From Pseudomonas putida (GTDB lineage Bacteria > Pseudomonadota > Gammaproteobacteria > Pseudomonadales > Pseudomonadaceae), in contig NZ_CP018846.1 of the NCBI RefSeq assembly GCF_002025705.1, forward strand, positions 5,447,501-5,511,500: DNA of 64,000 nucleotides, given 5' to 3'. Position 1 is the stretch's first letter. Each line of letters starts with the position of its first letter. The notes below the pieces were generated by a model, which searched no databases, had not been told where the DNA came from, and was given only the letters and a program-made list of their open reading frames with translations. A program made the position numbers and the translations under genes. Below, in pieces: positions 16,624 to 24,554 of this stretch.

Positions 16624-17310
16624 ATGTCCACCATAGCAGACAACCTTTCCGCCCTCGCCGCCCGTATCCACAACGCTGCCCAAGCTGCCGGGCGCGACCC
16701 GACCAGCGTCCAGCTGCTGGCGGTGAGCAAGACCAAACCGGCCGCCGCCATTCGCGAAATCCACGCCGCCGGCGTGCGTGATGTCGGTGAAAACTACCTG
16801 CAGGAAGCCCTGGCCAAGCAAGAAGAACTGCGCGACCTGCCCTTGATCTGGCACTTCATCGGCCCCATTCAGTCGAACAAGACCAAAGCCATTGCCGAAC
16901 ATTTCGACTGGGTACACTCCGTGGACCGCCTGAAAATCGCCCAACGCCTGTCCGAACAGCGCCCTGCGGGCCTGCCACCGCTGAACATCTGCCTGCAGGT
17001 GAACGTCAGCGGTGAAGACAGCAAGTCCGGCTGCGCCCCGGCCGACCTGCCAGCGCTGGCCAATGCCGTGGCAGCACTGCCGAACCTGCGCCTGCGCGGC
17101 TTGATGGCGATCCCCGAGCCGACCGAAGACCGCGCCACTCAAGAGGCCGCCTTCGCCAGCCTGCGCCAGCTTCAGGATCGCCTGGAGCTCGGCCTGGACA
17201 CCCTGTCGATGGGCATGAGCCACGACCTGGAAGCGGCCATCGCCCAGGGCGCGACCTGGGTACGTATCGGAACCGCCCTGTTCGGCGCCCGCAATTACGG
17301 CCCCGCCTGA
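16624..17310 (+). CDS. yggS: PLP-binding homeostasis protein (YggS/PLPBP)
   Basis: 228 aa alanine-racemase-fold protein that binds pyridoxal phosphate without known catalysis and buffers the PLP pool. The Schiff-base lysine is K36 in LLAVSKTKP. Other family marks are GENYLQEA, WHFIGPIQSNK and MGMSHDLEAAI, with VRIGTALFG near the end. First gene of the run yggS-proC-yggT, a widely conserved cluster. Confidence 0.95.
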   Translation: MSTIADNLSALAARIHNAAQAAGRDPTSVQLLAVSKTKPAAAIREIHAAGVRDVGENYLQEALAKQEELRDLPLIWHFIGPIQSNKTKAIAEHFDWVHSVDRLKIAQRLSEQRPAGLPPLNICLQVNVSGEDSKSGCAPADLPALANAVAALPNLRLRGLMAIPEPTEDRATQEAAFASLRQLQDRLELGLDTLSMGMSHDLEAAIAQGATWVRIGTALFGARNYGPA

Positions 17311-17348
17311 TTCCATGCTTTACTCACTCTTTCCTTCAAGGACCTGAC

Positions 17349-18167
17349 ATGAGCAAGACACGTATTGCCTTTATCGGCGCCGGCAACATGGCCGCCAGCC
17401 TGATCGGCGGCCTGCGTGCCCAGGGCCTGGACGCGGCGCAGATCCGTGCCAGCGACCCCGGCGCCGAGACCCGCACCCGCGTCCAGGCCGAACACGGCAT
17501 CGAAGCATTCGAAGACAACGCCCAGGCCATCGCTGGTGCCGACGTAGTCGTGCTGGCAGTGAAACCACAGGTCATGAAGGCCGTGTGCGAAGCGCTGAAG
17601 CCGAACCTGGAAGCCGGCCAGCTGATCGTCTCGATCGCCGCCGGTATCACCTGCGCCAGCCTGCAGACCTGGCTTGGCGCCCGCCCGGTAGTGCGCTGCA
17701 TGCCCAATACGCCGGCACTGCTGCGCCAGGGTGTCAGCGGCCTGTACGCCACCACTGAAGTGTCTGCCGAGCAACGCCAGCAGGCCGAACAACTCCTGTC
17801 GGCAGTCGGCACCGCCCTGTGGCTGGAGCAAGAACAGCAACTGGACGCTGTCACCGCCGTTTCCGGCAGTGGCCCGGCCTACTTCTTCCTGCTGATCGAA
17901 GCGATGACCGCTGCGGGTGAAAAACTGGGCCTGCCACGTGAAACCGCCTCGCATCTGACCCTGCAAACCGCCCTGGGCGCCGCGCACATGGCCGTGGCCA
18001 GCGATGTCGATGCCGCAGAACTGCGCCGCCGCGTCACCTCGCCAGCCGGCACCACCGAGGCGGCGATCAAGTCGTTCCAAGGCAACGGCTTTGAAGCCAT
18101 CGTCGAACAGGCGCTGGAAGCGGCATCGAAGCGTTCCGCCGAGCTGGCTGAACAACTGGGCAAATAA
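17349..18167 (+). CDS. proC: Pyrroline-5-carboxylate reductase
   Basis: Last step of proline synthesis, P5C plus NAD(P)H to proline. 272 aa with the N-terminal Rossmann motif FIGAGNMAASLIGGL, the VLAVKPQ segment, and the C-terminal dimer domain with the signature GSGPAYFFLLIEAM and a DVDAAELRRRVTSPAGTT motif. Thirty-eight bases after yggS and 10 bases before yggT, consistent with one transcript. Confidence 0.97.
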   Translation: MSKTRIAFIGAGNMAASLIGGLRAQGLDAAQIRASDPGAETRTRVQAEHGIEAFEDNAQAIAGADVVVLAVKPQVMKAVCEALKPNLEAGQLIVSIAAGITCASLQTWLGARPVVRCMPNTPALLRQGVSGLYATTEVSAEQRQQAEQLLSAVGTALWLEQEQQLDAVTAVSGSGPAYFFLLIEAMTAAGEKLGLPRETASHLTLQTALGAAHMAVASDVDAAELRRRVTSPAGTTEAAIKSFQGNGFEAIVEQALEAASKRSAELAEQLGK

Positions 18168-18177
18168 GGAGCTGTTG

Positions 18178-18768
18178 ATGAATGCACTGTCCGGCGCCGC
18201 GATCTTCGTGGTGCAAACCCTGGTCAGCCTGTACCTGGTGATCGTTCTGCTGCGCTTTGTGCTGCAACTGGTCAAGGCCAACTTCTACAACCCGCTGAGC
18301 CAGTTCGCCGTGCGCGCAACCCAGCCGCTACTCAAGCCGATCCGCCGAGTGATCCCCAGCATCGGTGGCCTGGACACTTCGTCGCTGCTGTTGGCGATCG
18401 TCATCCAGGCATTGCTGATGGGCTTCGTGCTGATGGTCACCTACGGCACCTTCGGCGACGTCCTGCACCTGCTGATGTGGGCCATCATCGGCGTCACTTC
18501 GCTGTTCCTGAAAATCTTCTGGGTCGCGATGATCGTCATGGTGATCGTTTCCTGGGTCGCACCGAACAGCCACAACCCGGCTGCCGAACTGGCCTGGCAG
18601 ATCAGTGAGCCAGTCCTGGCACCGTTCCGCCGCATCGTGCCCAATCTGGGCGGCATGGACATCTCGCCAATCTTCGCCTTCCTGGCGATTCAGGTGATCC
18701 AGTCGTTCGTCATGCCACCGCTGGCAGCCTACGCGGGCATGCCACCGGAACTGTGGCGGATGATCTGA
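18178..18768 (+). CDS. YggT family integral membrane protein
   Basis: 196 aa with two YggT repeats, each with two membrane helices and the motif N(P)xxxF/PxLxPxRR(V/I)(I/V)P (QPLLKPIRRVIPSIGG and EPVLAPFRRIVPNLGG). The start ATG 18178 has AAGGAG six bases upstream, so an open frame running back into proC is ignored. The exact function is unknown; family members are linked to osmotic tolerance or membrane organisation. Last gene before the hairpin at 18790. Confidence 0.88.
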   Translation: MNALSGAAIFVVQTLVSLYLVIVLLRFVLQLVKANFYNPLSQFAVRATQPLLKPIRRVIPSIGGLDTSSLLLAIVIQALLMGFVLMVTYGTFGDVLHLLMWAIIGVTSLFLKIFWVAMIVMVIVSWVAPNSHNPAAELAWQISEPVLAPFRRIVPNLGGMDISPIFAFLAIQVIQSFVMPPLAAYAGMPPELWRMI

Positions 18769-18789
18769 GCCTCGACGCCTGATGGTTTA

Positions 18790-18821
18790 CCCCAGCGGCA
18801 AGCCTTTGCTTGCCGCTGGGG
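18790..18821. terminator. 14-bp perfect hairpin between yggT and metX
   Basis: CCCCAGCGGCAAGC / GCTTGCCGCTGGGG with a 4-base loop, 46 bases before metX. There is no T-run, only scattered Ts; it may terminate yggT transcripts or form part of the metX leader. Confidence 0.55.
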
Positions 18822-18867
18822 GTAGCGCTCTTTAGACTTACGCCTCCGTCAAGCGTGAGCAGGGTCG

Positions 18868-20007
18868 ATGTCCACTGTCCTTCCCGAAGATTCCGTCGGT
18901 CTGGTTACACCGCAAATTGCCAAGTTCGATGAACCGCTGGCCCTGGCCTGTGGCCGTTCGCTGAACAGCTACGAGCTGGTCTACGAGACTTATGGCACCC
19001 TGAACGCCAGCGCGAGCAATGCCGTGCTGATCTGCCATGCCCTGTCCGGCCATCACCATGCCGCTGGCTACCATGCCGCCACCGACCGCAAGCCGGGCTG
19101 GTGGGACAGCTGCATCGGCCCTGGCAAGCCGATCGATACCAACCGCTTCTTCGTGGTCAGCCTGAACAACCTCGGCGGCTGCAACGGCAGCACCGGCCCG
19201 AGCAGCATCAACCCAGCCACCGGCAAGCCTTATGGCGCCGAGTTCCCGGTACTGACCGTGGAAGACTGGGTGCACAGCCAGGCACGCCTGGCCGACCGCC
19301 TGGGCATTGCGCAGTGGGCCGCCATCGTCGGTGGCAGCCTGGGCGGCATGCAGGCCTTGCAGTGGACCATGACCTACCCCGAACGCGTGCGCCACTGCGT
19401 GGACATCGCGTCGGCACCCAAACTGTCGGCGCAGAACATCGCCTTCAACGAAGTGGCACGCCAGGCCATCCTCACCGACCCCGAATTCCACGGCGGCTCG
19501 TTCCAGGACCAGGGCGTGATCCCCAAGCGCGGCCTGATGCTGGCGCGCATGGTCGGCCACATCACTTACCTGTCCGACGACTCGATGGGTGAGAAATTCG
19601 GCCGCGAGCTGAAGAGCGACAAGCTCAACTACGACTTCCACAGCGTCGAATTCCAGGTCGAAAGCTACCTGCGCTATCAGGGCGAGGAGTTTTCCGGCCG
19701 TTTCGACGCCAATACCTACCTGCTGATGACCAAGGCCCTGGACTATTTCGACCCGGCCGCGGCCCAGGGTGGCGACCTGGCCGCCACCCTGGCCCACGTC
19801 AAGGCAGACTACTGCATCATGTCGTTCACCACCGACTGGCGCTTCTCGCCAGCCCGCTCGCGGGAGATCGTCGATGCCTTGATGGCAGCGCGCAAGAACG
19901 TCTGTTATCTGGAGATCGACTCACCTTATGGGCACGATGCCTTCCTGATCCCCACACCTCGCTACATGCAGGGTTTCGCGAACTACATGAACCGCATCGC
20001 CATCTGA
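18868..20007 (+). CDS. metX: Homoserine O-acyltransferase (MetX; probably succinyl-specific)
   Basis: Acylates homoserine in methionine synthesis. 379 aa alpha/beta-hydrolase. The nucleophile elbow is VGGSLGGMQALQW, preceded by the family block NNLGGCNGSTGPSS; the catalytic Asp/His lie in the C-terminal part (SPYGHDAF). Pseudomonas MetX enzymes are generally succinyltransferases (MetXS) although the fold is that of acetyltransferases, so the acyl donor is inferred. Followed after 7 bases by metW, its usual partner. Confidence 0.95.
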   Translation: MSTVLPEDSVGLVTPQIAKFDEPLALACGRSLNSYELVYETYGTLNASASNAVLICHALSGHHHAAGYHAATDRKPGWWDSCIGPGKPIDTNRFFVVSLNNLGGCNGSTGPSSINPATGKPYGAEFPVLTVEDWVHSQARLADRLGIAQWAAIVGGSLGGMQALQWTMTYPERVRHCVDIASAPKLSAQNIAFNEVARQAILTDPEFHGGSFQDQGVIPKRGLMLARMVGHITYLSDDSMGEKFGRELKSDKLNYDFHSVEFQVESYLRYQGEEFSGRFDANTYLLMTKALDYFDPAAAQGGDLAATLAHVKADYCIMSFTTDWRFSPARSREIVDALMAARKNVCYLEIDSPYGHDAFLIPTPRYMQGFANYMNRIAI

Positions 20008-20014
20008 GGACAGC

Positions 20015-20635
20015 ATGAGAGCCGATCTGGAAATCATCCACGAGTGGATTCCCGCCGGCAGCCGGGTACTCGACCTGGGCTGCGGCAATGGCGAGCTGCT
20101 GGCCTCGCTGCGTGACCGCAAGCAGGTCACCGGCTATGGCCTGGAGATCGACGCCGATAACATCGCCGCCTGCGTGGCCAAGGGCGTCAACGTCATCGAA
20201 CAGGACCTCGACAAGGGCCTGGGCAACTTTGCCAGCAACAGCTTCGATGTGGTGATCATGACCCAGGCCCTGCAGGCCGTGGAGTACCCCGACCGCATCC
20301 TCGACGAGATGCTGCGGGTGGGCCGCCAGTGCATCATCACTTTCCCCAACTTCGGCCATTGGCGCTGCCGCTGGTACCTAGCCACCAAGGGCCGCATGCC
20401 GGTGTCGGACTTCATGCCCTACACCTGGTACAACACGCCGAACATCCACTTCTGCACCTTCGCCGACTTCGAAGAGCTGTGCCATGAGCGCCGCGCCAAG
20501 GTCCTGGACCGCCTCGCCGTCGACCACTTGCACCGTAACGGGTGGGGTGGGCGGCTATGGCCTAATCTACTAGGTGAAATCGGCATCTATCGCGTCAGCA
20601 GCCCGGGCCTGCAGGAGCACCAACTGGCGGTCTGA
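20015..20635 (+). CDS. metW: Methionine biosynthesis protein MetW
   Basis: 206 aa methyltransferase-fold protein with SAM motif I (VLDLGCGNGELLA) and FDVVIMTQALQAVEYPD. MetW is encoded next to metX and is required for, or stimulates, MetX activity in related bacteria; its own catalytic reaction is unclear. Tightly coupled to metX (7-base gap). Confidence 0.93.
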   Translation: MRADLEIIHEWIPAGSRVLDLGCGNGELLASLRDRKQVTGYGLEIDADNIAACVAKGVNVIEQDLDKGLGNFASNSFDVVIMTQALQAVEYPDRILDEMLRVGRQCIITFPNFGHWRCRWYLATKGRMPVSDFMPYTWYNTPNIHFCTFADFEELCHERRAKVLDRLAVDHLHRNGWGGRLWPNLLGEIGIYRVSSPGLQEHQLAV

Positions 20636-20657
20636 CGCCCACCGGAGGATTCGCACC

Positions 20658-21092
20658 ATGCGTCGCCTAGCCCTGTTCCTGATCAGCCTGTGCCTGGCCC
20701 TGCCAGTGATGGCGGCCGATGCCGCCCGCCCCGAGCGCAAGGAAGTCTTCGGCGACGTGACGGTGCACTACAGCGCCTTCACCTCGAGCATGCTGCAACC
20801 GGACATCGCCGCTGCCACCGGGCTCAACCGCAGCAAGAACCAAGGCGTGCTCAACATCGCCGTGCTCAAGGCCGACAAGCCAGCCATGGCGGTGGTCAGC
20901 GGCACAGTGAAAGACCTGACCGGGCGCACCAGCCCGCTGTCGTTCAAGCAAATTACCGACCAAGGTGCGGTGTACTACATCGCCCAGTTCAAGATCGAGC
21001 AGGCCGAGACCCTGACCTTCGACCTCAATGTCGAAACTGGCGGGGTCAGCCATCAACTCAGTTTCAACCAGGAAGTGTTCCCAGGCGAATGA
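20658..21092 (+). CDS. Secreted DUF4426 protein
   Basis: 144 aa from ATG 20658 with GGAGG nine bases upstream. A signal peptide (RLALFLISLCLALPVMA) is followed by a single beta-rich domain of the DUF4426 type (FGDVTVHYSAFTSSML). Function unknown; periplasmic location is inferred. Its stop overlaps the rdgB start (ATGATG). Confidence 0.82.
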   Translation: MRRLALFLISLCLALPVMAADAARPERKEVFGDVTVHYSAFTSSMLQPDIAAATGLNRSKNQGVLNIAVLKADKPAMAVVSGTVKDLTGRTSPLSFKQITDQGAVYYIAQFKIEQAETLTFDLNVETGGVSHQLSFNQEVFPGE

Positions 21093-21685
21093 TGAATTTC
21101 CAGCAACTCGTATTGGCCAGCCACAACGCCGGCAAACTCAAGGAACTGCAGGCCATGCTCGGCCAGTCCGTGCAACTGCGCTCGATCGGCGAGTTCAGCC
21201 AGGTCGAGCCCGAAGAGACCGGCCTGTCGTTCGTCGAGAACGCCATCCTCAAAGCCCGCAATGCCGCACGCATCTCTGGCCTGCCCGCTCTTGCCGACGA
21301 CTCCGGCCTGGCGGTGGACTTCCTCGGCGGCGCGCCGGGCATCTACTCGGCGCGTTATGCCGATGGCAAAGGTGACGCTGCGAACAACGCCAAGCTGCTC
21401 GAAGCCCTGAAAGACGTGCCGCAAGACCAGCGCGGCGCCCAGTTCGTCTGCGTGCTGGCCTTGGTACGCCACGCCGATGACCCGCTGCCGATCCTTTGCG
21501 AAGGCCTGTGGCACGGCAGCATCCTGTTTGAAGCCAGCGGCGAGCATGGCTTTGGCTACGACCCGTTGTTCTGGGTGCCGGAGCGCAAATGCTCGAGCGC
21601 CGACCTCGCCCCTGTGGATAAGAACCAGCTCAGCCACCGCGCGCGCGCCATGGCCCTGCTGCGTCAACGTCTGGGCCTGGCATGA
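21089..21685 (+). CDS. rdgB: dITP/XTP pyrophosphatase
   Basis: Ham1-family house-cleaning enzyme that hydrolyses dITP, dHAPTP and XTP to monophosphates. 198 aa with the signature SHNAGKLKEL at the N-terminus, ETGLSFVENAILKAR, ADDSGL and GFGYDPLF. The start at 21089 overlaps the previous stop; the next Met at 21092 is equally possible. Its stop overlaps the hemW start. Confidence 0.96.
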   Translation: MMNFQQLVLASHNAGKLKELQAMLGQSVQLRSIGEFSQVEPEETGLSFVENAILKARNAARISGLPALADDSGLAVDFLGGAPGIYSARYADGKGDAANNAKLLEALKDVPQDQRGAQFVCVLALVRHADDPLPILCEGLWHGSILFEASGEHGFGYDPLFWVPERKCSSADLAPVDKNQLSHRARAMALLRQRLGLA

Positions 21686-22857
21686 TCGCAACGCTGTCCC
21701 AAGCCGGCGCGGTGGCGCTCACCAGCCTGCCGCCGCTGGCGCTGTACATCCACATCCCGTGGTGTGTGCGCAAATGCCCTTACTGCGATTTCAACTCCCA
21801 CGCCGCCGGGCCTGAGCTACCGGAAGAGGCCTACGTCGACGCCCTGTTGACCGACCTCGACCTGGAACTGGCCGCCGTACAGGGCCGGACACTGTCGTCG
21901 ATCTTCTTCGGCGGCGGTACGCCGAGCCTGTTCAGCGCCAATGCCCTGGGGCGCCTGCTGCGCGGCGTAGAGCAGCGCATCCCGTTCGCGCCGGACATCG
22001 AGATCACCCTCGAGGCCAACCCGGGTACCTTCGAGCAAGAGAAGTTCAAGGCCTACCGGCAAACGGGTATCAACCGGCTATCGATCGGCGTGCAAAGCTT
22101 CCAACCCGCCAAGCTGGAGGCGCTTGGGCGCATCCACAATGGCGACGAAGCGATCCGCGCCGCCGGCATGGCACGTGCTGCGGGCTTCGACAACTTCAAC
22201 ATGGACCTGATGCACGGCCTGCCCGACCAGTCGCTGGACGACGCCTTGGGCGACCTGCGCCAGGCCATCGACCTGGGGCCGACGCACCTGTCGTGGTACC
22301 AGCTGACCGTCGAGCCGAACACAGTGTTCTGGAACCAGCCGCCGGAGCTGCCCGAGGACGATATCCTCTGGGATATCCAGGAGGCTGGCCAGGCCCTGAT
22401 GGCGGCCAACGGCTTCAAGCAGTATGAAGTTTCGGCCTACGCCCAGGCTGACCGTGCCGCCCGGCACAACCTCAACTACTGGCGCTTCGGTGACTTCATC
22501 GGCATCGGTGCCGGCGCCCACGGCAAGCTGACCTTCGCCGATGGCCGCATCCTGCGCACCTGGAAGACCCGCCTGCCCAAGGATTACCTGAACCTGGCCA
22601 AGCCGTTCAAGGCCGGCGAGAAGCTGTTGCCGGTCGACGAACTGCCGTTCGAATTCCTGATGAACGCCCTGCGCCTCACCGACGGCGTGGAAGCCGAGCT
22701 GTTCAGCCAACGTACCGGGCTGCCCTTGGCACAGCTGGCCGAAGCCCGCCGTGCGGCCGAACAAAAGGGCCTTTTGCAGGTCGAACCGGATCGACTGGTG
22801 GCCACACCACGCGGCCAGCTGTTCCTCAATGACCTGCTGCAGTATTTCTTGACCTAA
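21682..22857 (+). CDS. hemW: Radical SAM heme chaperone HemW
   Basis: 391 aa radical SAM protein with the cluster motif CVRKCPYC (the CxxxCxxC of the HemN/HemW group) right after YIHIPW, the GGGTPS SAM motif, and a C-terminal HemN domain. HemW delivers heme rather than oxidising coproporphyrinogen; it lacks the extra N-terminal segment of true HemN, and the length (about 390) fits HemW. ATGA overlap with rdgB. Confidence 0.92.
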   Translation: MIATLSQAGAVALTSLPPLALYIHIPWCVRKCPYCDFNSHAAGPELPEEAYVDALLTDLDLELAAVQGRTLSSIFFGGGTPSLFSANALGRLLRGVEQRIPFAPDIEITLEANPGTFEQEKFKAYRQTGINRLSIGVQSFQPAKLEALGRIHNGDEAIRAAGMARAAGFDNFNMDLMHGLPDQSLDDALGDLRQAIDLGPTHLSWYQLTVEPNTVFWNQPPELPEDDILWDIQEAGQALMAANGFKQYEVSAYAQADRAARHNLNYWRFGDFIGIGAGAHGKLTFADGRILRTWKTRLPKDYLNLAKPFKAGEKLLPVDELPFEFLMNALRLTDGVEAELFSQRTGLPLAQLAEARRAAEQKGLLQVEPDRLVATPRGQLFLNDLLQYFLT

Positions 22858-22866
22858 GGATGACCC

Positions 22867-23193
22867 ATGGATCTGGTACTTGATCTGCTCGCCACGGTTT
22901 CGCGCTGGAGCCGCAGCAACCTGTCGGAGATTTCCCTGGCCCTGGTAGGCTGCCTGCTGGTGCTGTTCGGCACCGATATCAAAGGCTGGGTGGATCAACG
23001 CCTGGGCGCCTTGGCGGGTGCGCTGCGCGTGCCGGTGATGGCTGCGCTGGTGATGATCGGCAGCGGTGCGGCGCTGATCTATGCCACGCCGTGGGTAGTG
23101 AAAGGATTGGGGCAGTTCAACAACTACGCCTTGGCGCCAGTGTTGTTGGTGGTGCTGGTATTGATCGGCGTGGTGGCTGATCGCCGCGGGTGA
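22867..23193 (+). CDS. DUF3392 membrane protein
   Basis: 108 aa, three predicted hydrophobic helices (ISLALVGCLLVLFG, MAALVMIGSGAALIYA, LAPVLLVVLVLIGVVA). It follows hemW by 9 bases, the last gene of this run. DUF3392 is found in gamma-proteobacteria; no function is known to me. Confidence 0.75.
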   Translation: MDLVLDLLATVSRWSRSNLSEISLALVGCLLVLFGTDIKGWVDQRLGALAGALRVPVMAALVMIGSGAALIYATPWVVKGLGQFNNYALAPVLLVVLVLIGVVADRRG

Positions 23194-23200
23194 GCCTGCT

Positions 23201-23228
23201 AAAAGCTGCCCCGGAGAACCAGGGCAGC
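23201..23228 (-). terminator. Terminator of the 36-codon mRNA (also 3' of DUF3392)
   Basis: Minus strand reads GCTGCCC, 10-base loop, GGGCAGC, then TTTT. It lies 20 bases past the small ORF stop. Confidence 0.7.
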
Positions 23229-23247
23229 CCTACCACCTGACTAGCCC

Positions 23248-23358
23248 TTACTGGGCATCATCGAAGTGATCGCGCATGAAATCCCGAACGGTCTTGAGCA
23301 CAGTCAAGATCCGGATGAGCTTCCAGGCGCGGCTCAGCGCATCAAGCAAACGCTTCAT
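23248..23358 (-). CDS. 36-aa amphipathic peptide, candidate type I toxin
   Basis: The ORF runs from ATG at 23358 to TAA at 23248. The peptide opens MKRLLDALSRAW, has a Leu/Ile-rich middle (LIRILTVLKTV) and a charged tail ending DDAQ, giving an amphipathic helix with basic N-terminal and acidic C-terminal parts. AAGGAGG lies nine bases before the ATG, an unusually strong ribosome site for so short a frame. It has its own terminator and a long structured leader, and the divergent small RNA at 23681 is complementary to that leader. Size and layout resemble DinQ, ZorO and TisB, but I see no sequence match to them. Toxicity is inferred. It is too polar to be a simple transmembrane helix along its whole length. 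Confidence 0.65.
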   Translation of the reverse strand: MKRLLDALSRAWKLIRILTVLKTVRDFMRDHFDDAQ

Positions 23359-23363
23359 ATGCC

Positions 23364-23387
23364 TTGGCCTCCTTGTTGGCGGGCCAA
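23364..23387 (-). promoter_or_regulatory. Hairpin masking the ribosome site of the small ORF
   Basis: TTGGCC / GGCCAA inverted repeat, 12-base loop; the AAGGAGG Shine-Dalgarno lies in the loop and the 3' arm. It would slow initiation and favour control from the upstream leader. Confidence 0.55.
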
Positions 23388-23425
23388 TCTTCCAGCATCT
23401 AACCGGCGCTTCGATGCCTTCGAAA

Positions 23426-23448
23426 ACCGTACGGGGCTTTTCGGTGAA
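23426..23448 (-). repeat. 23-nt leader site complementary to the 5' end of the small RNA
   Basis: The plus-strand sequence ACCGTACGGGGCTTTTCGGT (plus GAA) is repeated at 23681-23703 with one substitution (C to G at position 12). Because the small ORF is transcribed from the minus strand, its leader carries the reverse complement and can pair 22 of 23 bases with the small RNA. The site starts 68 bases upstream of the ATG. Confidence 0.75.
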
Positions 23449-23450
23449 GT

Positions 23451-23516
23451 GGCCAGGTCAATGGCCCTTCGAAATACTCACCGGCACGGTTCTCAGGCCG
23501 TGTCGAAGGGGCCGGA
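23451..23516 (-). promoter_or_regulatory. Structured leader upstream of the small ORF
   Basis: Nested inverted repeats: GGCCA/TGGCC at 23452-23466, a stem GGCCCTTCGA / TCGAAGGGGCC (one bulge) closing an inner CACGG/CCGTG hairpin. A candidate minus-strand -10 (GATAAT, 23553-23558) lies upstream, but no convincing -35 is seen, so the mRNA start is unknown. Confidence 0.5.
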
Positions 23517-23645
23517 AAGCAGAATTCTTCGCCCACCCGACCCATCACTAAAATTATCCGCACAGGAGCAGCGCGATGATACTTGGGATATACGATCGAA
23601 GCTGTTAATCGCTCCGACACACATTATGCTGGATATTTCTGATCA

Positions 23646-23674
23646 TTGACCCGTCGTCTCGGGGTGCCTATGAT
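23646..23674 (+). promoter_or_regulatory. sigma70 promoter of the small RNA
   Basis: TTGACC (23646-23651), 17-base spacer, TATGAT (23669-23674). Both hexamers match the consensus at five of six positions. The predicted start is about 23681, exactly where complementarity to the toxin leader begins. Confidence 0.75.
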
Positions 23675-23680
23675 CCACTG

Positions 23681-23774
23681 ACCGTACGGGGGTTTTCGGT
23701 GAAATCCCGGAGCGGAGGATACTCAGTCCTGTCGCTCACACAAAAAAACCGCTCTTCTCAGAGCGGTTTTTTTT
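23681..23774 (+). ncRNA. Small RNA of about 94 nt, candidate antitoxin RNA
   Basis: Bounded by a near-consensus sigma70 promoter and a strong rho-independent terminator, with no plausible ORF between them. The first 23 nt are the antisense element to the leader of the divergent 36-codon gene (one mismatch). A small internal hairpin (AGGA/TCCT, around 23717-23731) may separate the pairing region from the terminator. Arrangement and size match the OrzO and AgrB antitoxin RNAs. Expression is not shown here. Confidence 0.7.
23741..23774. terminator. Terminator of the small RNA, also 3' of trmB
   Basis: CCGCTCT (23749-23755) / AGAGCGG (23760-23766), 4-base loop, seven As before and eight Ts after; it works in both directions. 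Confidence 0.9.
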
Positions 23775-23822
23775 GCCTGCATTTCTACAAGCCTCAGCGT
23801 TTCGAAAGGCTTATCCAGCCAA

Positions 23823-24545
23823 TCAATCCACTTTCTCGAACTTCAGATCCCACACCCCATGCCCAAGCCGCTCGCCGCGGCGTTCGAACTTGGTGATCGG
23901 GCGCTCTTCCGGGCGCGGCACATAGGTGCCGTCTTCAGCACGGTTGCGATAGCCCGGGGCGGCGCTCATCACTTCCAGCATGTACTCGGCATAGGGTTCC
24001 CAGTCAGTCGCCATGTGGAACACACCACCCGGCTTGAGCTTGCGTCGCACAAGCTCGGCAAACTCCAGCTGGACGATACGGCGCTTGTGATGACGCGCCT
24101 TGTGCCATGGGTCGGGGAAGAACAGCATCAGGCGATCAAGGCTGTTGTCCGCCACGCAGCGGTTGAGCACCTCAATGGCGTCGCAGTCGTAGACACGCAG
24201 GTTCTTCAGACCCTGGGTCAGCACACCGTTGAGCAGTGCGCCGACACCCGGACGGTGCACTTCGACACCGATGAAGTCCTGCTCAGGCGCAGCAGCGGCC
24301 ATCTCCAGCAGGGAATGGCCCATGCCGAAGCCGATCTCCAGGGTACGCGGCGCCGAACGGCCGAACACCTGGTCGTAATCTACCGGGCTGTCCGCCAGCG
24401 GCAGGATGTACAGCGGGCCGCCCTGGTCGAGGCCGCGTTGCTGGCCTTCGGTCATGCGCCCGGCGCGCATCACGAAACTCTTGATGCGGCGGTGTGGGCG
24501 GGCTTCGCCGTCGGCGGAGATCGGCGTATCTTGCGAGTCAGTCAT
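23823..24545 (-). CDS. trmB: tRNA (guanine-N7-)-methyltransferase
   Basis: Makes m7G46 in tRNA variable loops using SAM. 240 aa with the SAM motif LEIGFGMGHSLLEMA, the PDPWHKARHHKRR motif typical of TrmB (substrate site), and a C-terminal TKFERRGERLGHGVWDL block. Nine bases downstream of thiG in the same direction, probably one transcript thiS-thiG-trmB. Confidence 0.96.
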   Translation of the reverse strand: MTDSQDTPISADGEARPHRRIKSFVMRAGRMTEGQQRGLDQGGPLYILPLADSPVDYDQVFGRSAPRTLEIGFGMGHSLLEMAAAAPEQDFIGVEVHRPGVGALLNGVLTQGLKNLRVYDCDAIEVLNRCVADNSLDRLMLFFPDPWHKARHHKRRIVQLEFAELVRRKLKPGGVFHMATDWEPYAEYMLEVMSAAPGYRNRAEDGTYVPRPEERPITKFERRGERLGHGVWDLKFEKVD

Positions 24546-24554
24546 CAGGGGCTC

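Noticed and set aside
23266..23649. Plus-strand frame of 127 codons inside the toxin-antitoxin region
   Set aside because: No ribosome site, unusual composition, and it crosses the leader hairpins and antisense site.
23426..23703. The 23-nt direct repeats as phage or integron attachment sites
   Set aside because: No integrase nearby, only 233 bases between the copies, and the placement at an sRNA start and an mRNA leader is better explained by antisense pairing.
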